NCBI GenBank assembly: GCA_964017125.1
Contig: OZ024905.1
Location: forward strand, 34,755,534-34,819,533
DNA length: 64,000 bases
Source: Flabesymbios commensalis
Lineage: Eukaryota; Annelida; Polychaeta; Terebellida; Flabelligeridae
Direction of reading: 5' to 3'
Positions 58,501 to 64,000 of this stretch are shown one piece after another. The position numbers were made by a program, and so were the translations under genes. Below the pieces are notes generated by a model, which saw only the letters and a program-made list of their open reading frames with translations, did not search any database and had not been told where the DNA came from. Every line of letters begins with the position of its first letter. Position 1 is the stretch's first letter.

Positions 58501-59372
58501 TTTAATTTTTTTTTATATAGTAATTACTGGGCTACTAGAGCCGCCCACAGCAGGCTGGGCTTGGCTGTATTAGGGCGCCCATAGCAGTGTAAGGGTTAAG
58601 AATGCAGGTAGTATTGCCTATGTATGGTATATTAGCAGGGAATAAGCAGCAGTTTTAATATGATTCAATATATATATGTATACTCTTTTCAATTCAAATT
58701 GATGCATAACAATAATTTATCTGATCATGCTCTATCATTTTTCTGAGTAGGCCTACACAATTATATTTGAAATGACACATAATACTCTGATAAACAACAA
58801 AATTCGTCTGCCCTCATGTCCGGTAATATCTGAGAGATTCTTGACATTTCTTGTTTTATTGGTCTGATAATCATGTGTGAGATCCAGCAAATGTTGGCAG
58901 TTGCCGGACTTAATGTCCAGTAAAAAAATAATGTTTTTTAAAGGCTGCATAGGTCATAGTGATATAAATCTGGCGTTCTGACGGCCTGCGCCATACAGCT
59001 TTTCAACATGTTCAAAGCATGTCAGTGTGAGCATGTGATGACATTCAGCACTCCTTGTCATATTCAGAGCTTGTACTTATACCATATGGACAATCATGTA
59101 CATTAAAAAATGACAGGCTCCCATTGAATGCAGTTATAACCCAGCCATGCAAATAACCGCTCTGTAAAATAAAATGTGATGATTAACCATGCTGCTACGT
59201 TTCAAATAATCTATCACCATGGTTTTTTTTTCAGCTTTGTACTTCTTGCAGAGTTATGGATGGTTTATCCTGATCGGTGTTGCTGTTCTTCTGTATGCAA
59301 AGAACAAGTTAGAGCCTTATTTCTACAATTGGCAGAAACGTCGAGAGGAGCAGAGAGGATACAATAATTATG
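52483..59372 (+). CDS. selenoprotein S-like (VIMP), 5' part, two exons seen
   Basis: Exon 1 is 52483-52588 and exon 2 is 59235-59372. Spliced in phase 1 they give about 81 residues: an acidic, polar N-terminus, then LHS-type residues and a membrane segment (YGWFILIGVAVLLYAKNKL), then the basic stretch NWQKRREEQR. Human SELENOS has the same order, with ATYGWYIVF at the membrane segment. The family is an ER membrane adaptor that recruits p97/VCP and Derlins in ER-associated degradation. The coiled coil, VCP motif and selenocysteine end are not visible, so the rest would lie beyond 59372, possibly past the window edge. Other small ER membrane proteins remain possible. Confidence 0.6.
52730..52957 (+). 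mobile_element. possible non-LTR retroposon 3' end
   Basis: A 23-bp direct repeat (GAGCAGGTCACCAATGACAG, at 52869 and 52892) is followed by GCGGGTCAATAAGATTCTAT and a short ATTCT tail, as in many LINE or SINE ends. Family unknown. Confidence 0.4.
52960..55305 (+). mobile_element. 5'-truncated LINE (CR1/jockey-like) in SELENOS-like intron 1
   Basis: Three frames: 53104-53589 (open in frame from about 52966; connector before RT, SWHTVETMDSVEDSWHMW, HAPLKTFRAGKKK), 53558-54388 (RT fingers and palm: KATGLDDIQARLLK, FRKNHSTETSL, LRKAFDTVNHK, TGVPQGSILGPLL) and 54310-55008 (ADDS catalytic box, then YCCIIWGTTSDT, LWNQLPASIRTLPNLKTFKK). The first stop at 53587 and a frameshift near 54325-54340 break it. 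The thumb between ADDS and YLGITIDQN is short, implying an internal deletion of roughly a hundred codons. No endonuclease. The tail is a TTATTC repeat at 55280-55300. Confidence 0.9.
55471..55554. repeat. inverted repeat of the TTAGACCATTTG family
   Basis: CATTTGGCATGTAATA and its exact complement, 52 bp apart. The phrase AAATGGTCTAAC or its complement recurs near 55445, 55548, 56007 and 56103. Part of a family of weakly palindromic elements between 55440 and 56160. Confidence 0.6.
56150..56710 (-). mobile_element. L2/CR1-like LINE C-terminal fragment
   Basis: Minus-strand frames read NLGVEMDSHLFMSHQVSAIC (about 56570-56480), LITSRLHYCNSLLTA (56440-56400), NKAARLVTHTPRLHHITPVL (56350-56290) and LHWLPLECHIQFKVI. 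These are the standard last blocks of CR1/L2 ORF2. At least two frameshifts separate them. Confidence 0.8.
56711..57500. other. intron sequence of the SELENOS-like gene
   Basis: 56800-56900 is a GC-rich piece (ACCCAGGGTAAAACCTGGGT, an imperfect palindrome). 57305-57443 holds two copies of a unit ending GATTAGCCACTGCCTAATTA and beginning AAGGCTGCTCAT. No exon recognised. Confidence 0.5.
57502..57743. mobile_element. 242-bp inverted-repeat element
   Basis: AGGATCGCATGAT at the left and its exact complement at the right, with further complementary patches inside (TTGAAATTTTGCAAAGG opposite CCTTTGCAAAATTGCAAGG). Confidence 0.7.
57760..58090. mobile_element. second inverted-repeat element of the TTTGCAAA type
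   Basis: Arms at 57809-57890 and 57998-58075: GCAAAGACT, GAGTCACTTGCCAAAT opposite ATTTGGCGAGTGAC, AGTCTTTGC. The inner word TTTTGCAAA is shared with the neighbour at 57502. Confidence 0.55.
58312..58595. mobile_element. 284-bp TTAA MITE
   Basis: Ends CCCTTACACTGCTG and complement CAGCAGTGTAAGGG-like (one mismatch), flanked by TTAA at 58308-58311 and 58596-58599. Internally, a GCCATATTTAT to ACCACA segment is duplicated. No ORF. Confidence 0.82.
58600..59234. other. intron of the SELENOS-like gene, no exon seen
   Basis: Nothing recognised except the branch and pyrimidine region leading into the acceptor at 59234. Confidence 0.4.
59235..59372 (+). CDS. SELENOS-like exon 2 (membrane segment)
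   Basis: Acceptor with a strong pyrimidine tract, GTTTTTTTTTCAG/CTTTG. Reads ALYFLQSYGWFILIG onward. The 3' boundary is uncertain; the proposed donor TATG/GTTGGT is weak and the frame stays open to a TAG at 59391-59393. Confidence 0.6.
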
Positions 59373-59392
59373 GTTGGTTTAGTATGAAACTG

Positions 59393-60840
59393 TAGTGCAA
59401 ATTATAAATATATAGTTAATTTATATGGATCACATTAAGAATATAGTGGAAGTATAGTATGCTGTATGGATTATATCTGGAAGCCTAATGTAAGCCTAGT
59501 TCATCAGTCCATGTTTAGACAATGCTCACCTTGGGATCTTCATCTGGATAATTGGTGATGGCCGGTCAATACTATGTGAGTGGAAAATCCCCTCCCCAAT
59601 TATTTTTTACAAAATCTGAACTGTAAATGACCCACACTGCTATATGACACCTGGGGCTGGCCTGTTCAAATTATCCCCACACAGACCAAACCACCCCAGT
59701 GATTGAGTGGAATGTGATGACTGTAGCCCAGTGTCATAGCCAGGGGGAGTGCTCTGTGTGCTTGATCACCCCTCCCTTGATTTCAATATTTTGAGCGAGC
59801 CCCAGACCCCGGCATTCATTTGTATACAGATGCCACTCTTGGGAATTCCCAACTTGCCTCTCACGTACTAGCCAAGAGAGTGGCCAAGATTGGACCAATG
59901 CCTCAATCGGACAACAGCTGTTGCTTGCGTCCTGTTATACAATATATGGGTCATATGGCCAATATGTCATTTTTAACACTTGCCTTTCCTGACACATAGA
60001 TATAGTTTTGATATGAAAAGTGTGATTTTGTTAGATTTATTAGTTAAAACCAATATTTTAGATTGCTAATGTAATATTGAAATTATTAAATAATGTCTCT
60101 GGACTCCTCTGAACACACAGGTACCCATAAAATTGATCCCAAAAGCTACACACACATAGCTGTTAATGGGAATGATAAGTTTTGAAATTTGCCACATGTC
60201 TAGGTAGGCTGGCCTGATATAAACGACTCTACTACCTCTGCGATTGGACCACCTGTGTGGCTGGGATTGGTCCAGCTGCTCAATTGGACCAGAATGTTTT
60301 ATACTGGTACATCCCGATAACTCTAATATCTGCTCTGTGTGCATGATTTAATTATGTTATAACAGTTAATTTTACAAACTCAACATTTACAAATCAAAGT
60401 CGAATTATTTTTTGAGAAAAAAAGTAAAAATAGTAAAAGTGGTCCAACCGAGGGTTCCTCAGTTGGTGTTCCTATTAATGAATTTGTATTTTTGATTTTG
60501 GGCAATTGTTTGATACTGACACTAATTCTTTGACTTTAGCAGTTAGTAATGGCTTAATAGTACATATTACAATTGGTATACCAGTGATATGCAACGGTGA
60601 ACGTGCTATTTAAAAAAACAGTGACATGGTCCAATTGTGGTCATCCGACATGTGATCCATGATTGTACTACTTTTGTCTTTTTAGAAAATATTGATTTGC
60701 CTACAAGATAATAAACGTGCTGAAAAATTTGTTGCATGTGCACAAAGGTGGTCTGAAACCCCATTTATTTCATATCATTTTTATCAGTGAAATCTGCTTT
60801 AATAAACAATTATTTACAAATATGTAACAAAAATAAAAAT
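59393..60840. repeat. non-coding, with TTGGACCA word array at about 59885-60640
   Basis: The word ATTGGACCA or TGGTCCAA occurs near 59888, 60243, 60268, 60293, 60439 and 60627, both orientations. A short SINE tail (TGCACAAAGGTGGTCTGAAA) lies at 60735. No further SELENOS-like exon was found. Confidence 0.5.
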
Positions 60841-61218
60841 GAAATTTATATTTATTATAAATACGTATTTATGAGAAATACTCACCTCGGCAACATATAT
60901 TAAATTATGGGTAACTACCTAGTTATCTCGGTAAACGCAAGGAGATTTTCACTGCAAAATCGTGTCTTTTTGACCCCCCACCAGGTGGGGTATCCCACAC
61001 CATTGATACCCCGACAGGTGGCCATAGTGAGGCTATATCGCCACTTCTGCCTGAGTACCGATGGAGCAAGACACCCGCGGGGATGGTCGGGTAGGGTCTA
61101 CCATAATATATGTTGCCGAGGTGAGTATTTCTCATAAATACGTATTTATAATAAATATAAATTTCAAAAAATATATCCCAATACTCCACCTCGGCAACAT
61201 ATATTAAATTATGGGTAG
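60841..61218. repeat. terminal inverted repeats of the DIRS element
   Basis: 60841-60910 and 61100-61165 are complementary almost perfectly for about 60 bp (AAATACTCACCTCGGCAACA in the left arm), around a 190-bp spacer. A third partial copy (CACCTCGGCAACATATATTA) lies at 61185-61218. DIRS elements are known for inverted ends plus an internal complementary region. Confidence 0.75.
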
Positions 61219-61704
61219 ATTCCCAACTGTCCGGAGGAGGGACGTGACTTGATCCTCCTAAAAGCAACCCAAAGTAATACAGGTCGAAATTACTAAACTA
61301 GCTAACGCCTGTATTATCATACAAAGGAAATCAAAAATCCACCTCATGGGGGGTGGGTTTAACAAAGTTAAAGCAGAGGCAATAAGCCTCTGACAGGGTC
61401 CGATTTCCTCGGGTGGGTGGGGGGAGTACAAAAGTACAATACTATAGCTGAAAACAACTACCCCCATAACGCAAAGTTGATGTCAAAAAGGACATATCTC
61501 TAAACATCTTACCATAACTAATAACATTATCATTTATTCATTGACATATAGAACAAAATAACTCACGTTCCAGCTGGTGTTCATTCCTCCTGTTACCTAC
61601 TGTCGTAGAGGATACATTCTTTAAATTTTTTCGATAAAAAGAAATTTGTTGTATATACTTGAAAACATAACATAAAATAAACTGAAACAAAAAGCAGAAT
61701 AGTT

Positions 61705-62739
61705 TTAAATGTTTACTATGTTACGTGCCGCTACTAACGGACCCAGTGTGGAGAGTCCGTCAGCACCGTGGGCAATATCCTTCAAATAAAAAGATATAAA
61801 AGTCGACTTAGACTTCCACTGTGCTGACTCTAGTATATCCACCATGGCCACGTTACCCAACTGAGCCAAAGATGCACTTAGAGCTCTGGTATCGTGTCCC
61901 TTAATGACTGAGGGTAAGTCCTTAAGACCTGCTGCTAAATAAGCCTCCTTAACCGTCTTAGACAGCCAATTAGAAATTGTACTCATATTAATAACCTTAT
62001 CATAACCCTCTTTAAAGGAAATGAAAACAATATCACTATTAATAGGGAGCAAATGTTGAGTCCTGCGTAAATACGAGTTCAACATTCTAACCGGGCAAAG
62101 GCGGCGATCGGCATGATCAGGAGTCAGAACAGTAGTTAACGCTGGTATTCTTATTGGTTTAAAAAAATCATTAGACCTATGTAACTGAGTTTTCGCTAAA
62201 AAACCCACTTTGGTTTTCAACTGGATCCACTCTCCTTGAGGATGGCGTAAAATGGAGGACCTGGAGAGAGCATGTAATTCGCTTCGTCTCAGTCCGGTCG
62301 CCAAAGCCGTTAAAAATACAGTTTTGAGAGTGAGAAACTTTAAGGAAACATCTTCACAAGGCTCAAACGGAGCTGAAACAAGAGCCTGTAATACAATGCA
62401 CAAATCCCACGAAGGAACAGTCCTGCGTCGTGTAGGTTTGGCGTGGTACATACCCTCAATCAATTGATTTAAAACTTGATGGTGACCCACCTCCAACCCT
62501 GTATGCCTCTGAATAACATGAGCGATAGAGGAGCGGTAAACCTCTACGGACTTAGGAAGAATACCTCTCACCTTAAAAAGGTATACTAAGAAGTCTGCAA
62601 TCTGAGGAATAGTCGGATTAACAGAATTAATGTTATGATCAACACACCAAGCAGCAAAAACCCTCCATCTTGACTCGTATTGCTTGATGGTTGATTCCTT
62701 CAAAGAAGACTGGATGAAATCACAGGCTTCTTGAGAGTA
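61705..62739 (-). CDS. DIRS tyrosine recombinase domain
   Basis: About 344 residues of the frame running to the stop at 61705. The core begins YSQEACDFIQSSLKESTIKQ. Family residues are visible: Arg in ATGLRRSEL, His and Arg in GHDTRALS, and Tyr in FISFYLKD. This enzyme class joins the circular DNA copy into the genome in place of an integrase. The frame stays open upstream in overlap with the RT frame, as is usual in this family, so the true start is not fixed. Confidence 0.85.
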   Translation of the reverse strand, partial: YSQEACDFIQSSLKESTIKQYESRWRVFAAWCVDHNINSVNPTIPQIADFLVYLFKVRGILPKSVEVYRSSIAHVIQRHTGLEVGHHQVLNQLIEGMYHAKPTRRRTVPSWDLCIVLQALVSAPFEPCEDVSLKFLTLKTVFLTALATGLRRSELHALSRSSILRHPQGEWIQLKTKVGFLAKTQLHRSNDFFKPIRIPALTTVLTPDHADRRLCPVRMLNSYLRRTQHLLPINSDIVFISFKEGYDKVINMSTISNWLSKTVKEAYLAAGLKDLPSVIKGHDTRALSASLAQLGNVAMVDILESAQWKSKSTFISFYLKDIAHGADGLSTLGPLVAARNIVNI

Positions 62740-62747
62740 TCCATCCC

Positions 62748-63983
62748 TCAGGTCGGCTTGCTTAATAAGGGCCAGACGTGAAGGTTGAACACCCACAGGT
62801 TCTTGTGAAAAATCTGCGACTGAGGTAGCCGGAGTAATTTTGGAAGTACAGGTAACGCCCATGGTGGATAGTACAGGAGATTCTGCACCTCCGCAAACCA
62901 AGACTGTTTGGGCCAAAATGGAGCCACCAGCAGTATTCTGCAGTTGTGTGTGGCCACTTTGGTTACTACTTGCCTCAGCAGATTGGTGGGAGGGATTGCG
63001 TAGGCATCCAGACCTTCCCAAGACATGTTTAAAGCGTCTACCTTCCATGCCAATTGGTGGTGGAAAGGAGACACGAAGGTAGTCAGCTTGAAGTTCAGGT
63101 GTGTCGCGAATAAGTCGACCATGGGGCGATGGAATTTCTCCCATATGAGACGAGCGACTTCTGGTAACAGAGACCACTCTGTCGAGGTCTGGGTGTTCCC
63201 TATCCTCGACAGGTGATCTGCCACTGTGTTGAGTACACCCGCAATGTGTTGGCATCGTATCCTTACATTGTGAGCAAAAAGGAGCTGATGGAGCTGTTCC
63301 GCCACTCGAGAGGTATTGATGGATTTCGCCCCTCCCTGGTGGTTGACATAAGCTACCACTGTCGAGTTGTCGGAAAAAATCATGACATCCTTGTCCCTGA
63401 TCTGTTCCAGGAATGACTGGCACGAGTGGAGTACTGCCATCATTTCGAGGACATTTATGTGTCTCTTTTCCCCTGGTGGCCAGGCGCCGTGCACCGAACG
63501 CATATTCATGCATGCACCCCAGCCCAGATTGGACGCATCGGTGTAAATGTCTACTGTCTTTGTGAAAACTCGTAGAGACACCCCTGCTCTGAGGTTGGTC
63601 TCTTGGGACCACCAGTTCAGAATGACCCTCGTATCCCCTCTCATGAATATCTTGAAATACTGAGGAAGATACTCGGGATTCCACTGGTAAGCTAAGTCCC
63701 TCTGGACAGGTCTGAGCATAGTCGCGCCTAGTGGAACAATTTTTGTCAACGACACTAGGTGACCTATCAATCTCTGCCAGTTCAATGCTGTTTGTAATGG
63801 AAACATCAGAAAAAGATGTATCCACTGCAAGCAACGTGCTATCCTGTCCTTGGAAGGGAAAACCTTGAACTGAATGAGATCCAGGACTATCCCCAAGAAA
63901 ACCTTTACCTGTTCTGGGGTTAAGTCGGACTTCTTGTAATTGACTTTGAACCCTAGAGCCTCCAGCCACCGTAGTAGCCACAT
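62748..63983 (-). CDS. DIRS RT end, RNase H and methyltransferase-like region
   Basis: 411 residues, continuing from beyond the window. The first 100 residues (LEALGFKVNYKKSDLTPEQ) follow the polymerase active site. RNase H carries YTDASNLGWG, INVLEMMAV and FSDNSTVV with the usual acidic residues. The last part (VDLFATHLNFKL, DALNMSWEGLDAYAIPP, LLVAPFWPKQSWF) matches the methyltransferase-like region typical of DIRS. Any start upstream is outside the window. Confidence 0.85.
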   Translation of the reverse strand: MWLLRWLEALGFKVNYKKSDLTPEQVKVFLGIVLDLIQFKVFPSKDRIARCLQWIHLFLMFPLQTALNWQRLIGHLVSLTKIVPLGATMLRPVQRDLAYQWNPEYLPQYFKIFMRGDTRVILNWWSQETNLRAGVSLRVFTKTVDIYTDASNLGWGACMNMRSVHGAWPPGEKRHINVLEMMAVLHSCQSFLEQIRDKDVMIFSDNSTVVAYVNHQGGAKSINTSRVAEQLHQLLFAHNVRIRCQHIAGVLNTVADHLSRIGNTQTSTEWSLLPEVARLIWEKFHRPMVDLFATHLNFKLTTFVSPFHHQLAWKVDALNMSWEGLDAYAIPPTNLLRQVVTKVATHNCRILLVAPFWPKQSWFAEVQNLLYYPPWALPVLPKLLRLPQSQIFHKNLWVFNLHVWPLLSKPT

Positions 63984-64000
63984 GGTGATGATTAATGACC

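Larger units (their letters stand above)
60841..64000 (-). mobile_element. DIRS-type tyrosine-recombinase retroelement, cut by window edge
   Basis: Fossil-type element. Its 3' part lies in the window; its 5' part, including most of the reverse transcriptase, is beyond 64000. Parts, in element order: end of RT, RNase H and methyltransferase-like region, tyrosine recombinase, non-coding 3' region, terminal inverted repeats. Inside the window the frames look open, so this copy may be young, but completeness cannot be judged. It is antisense to the SELENOS-like gene. Confidence 0.85.

Noticed and set aside
62740-63981. First 410 or so codons of the long frame ending at 61705
   Set aside because: They overlap the RT/RNase H frame, show no recombinase character and look like its out-of-frame reading; only the part after about 62740 was called as recombinase.
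1-64000. CRISPR arrays or bacterial operons
   Set aside because: Spliced genes, LINEs and SINEs show animal nuclear DNA; the repeat arrays have no uniform repeat-spacer structure.

Overview
The window is animal nuclear DNA: AT-rich, gene-poor, with spliced genes, GT-AG introns and dense transposon debris. The frequent palindrome TAGGCCTA, the mixture of LINE fragments, tRNA-derived SINEs, a DIRS-type element and very many short inverted-repeat elements suggest a marine invertebrate (mollusc, echinoderm or similar). I cannot name the species from the sequence alone.

Host genes. Two tandem, same-strand (minus) copies of a voltage-gated potassium channel gene of the Shaw/Kv3 type are present: copy 1 at 11520-15023 and copy 2 at 34007-44404. 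Each has three coding exons with the same phases: a T1 tetramerisation exon, a 94-nt linker exon, and one large exon with S1-S6 and the C-tail. They lie in a segmental duplication (about 11430-16190 and 33900-45910). Copy 2 has much longer introns because LINE, SINE and simple-repeat insertions landed in them; copy 1 carries its own small inverted-repeat insertions. Comparing the copies therefore gives empty sites for several insertions. In both proteins the first two S4 gating-charge positions are Thr and Ser. On the plus strand from 52483 is the start of a second gene whose two visible exons (52483-52588, 59235-59372) look like selenoprotein S (SELENOS/VIMP). A LINE lies in its first intron and the rest of the gene is not visible. 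A small orphan exon-like ORF (42961-43147, minus) sits in Kv copy 2 intron 1 and has a degenerate inverted relative near 32570.

Mobile DNA, left to right: a 364-bp palindromic TTAA element (3681-4044); a minisatellite (4915-5840); a full-length SINE with a perfect 13-bp target duplication (7352-7655); a 1.1-kb element with ends starting TAGGGG (16447-17583) carrying a nested TTAA element; a 6.8-kb interval bounded by 30-bp inverted repeats (19655-26489) filled with tandem repeats; a LINE (27830-29910) whose ORF end is repeated in a 109-bp array; an L2-like LINE split by a SINE (36858-37900); LINE 3' ends at 32290-32545, 39118-41066 and 56150-56710; a 1352-bp element with perfect 29-bp inverted repeats (46626-47977); a LINE at 52960-55305; and a DIRS-type tyrosine-recombinase retroelement running off the right edge (60841-64000).

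The most unusual theme is a set of at least seven non-coding repeats, each made of its own short word scattered many times in both orientations (for example ACTCCGTTACC at 46.6-48.0 kb, CTCTCCATAACG at 51.1-52.0 kb, GGGCAAAGGGGG at 16.4-17.6 kb, TACGTTAC at 9-10 kb). Several share ends starting TAGGGGAGAG. I read them as non-autonomous elements with arrays of protein-binding sites, which would have to be tested.
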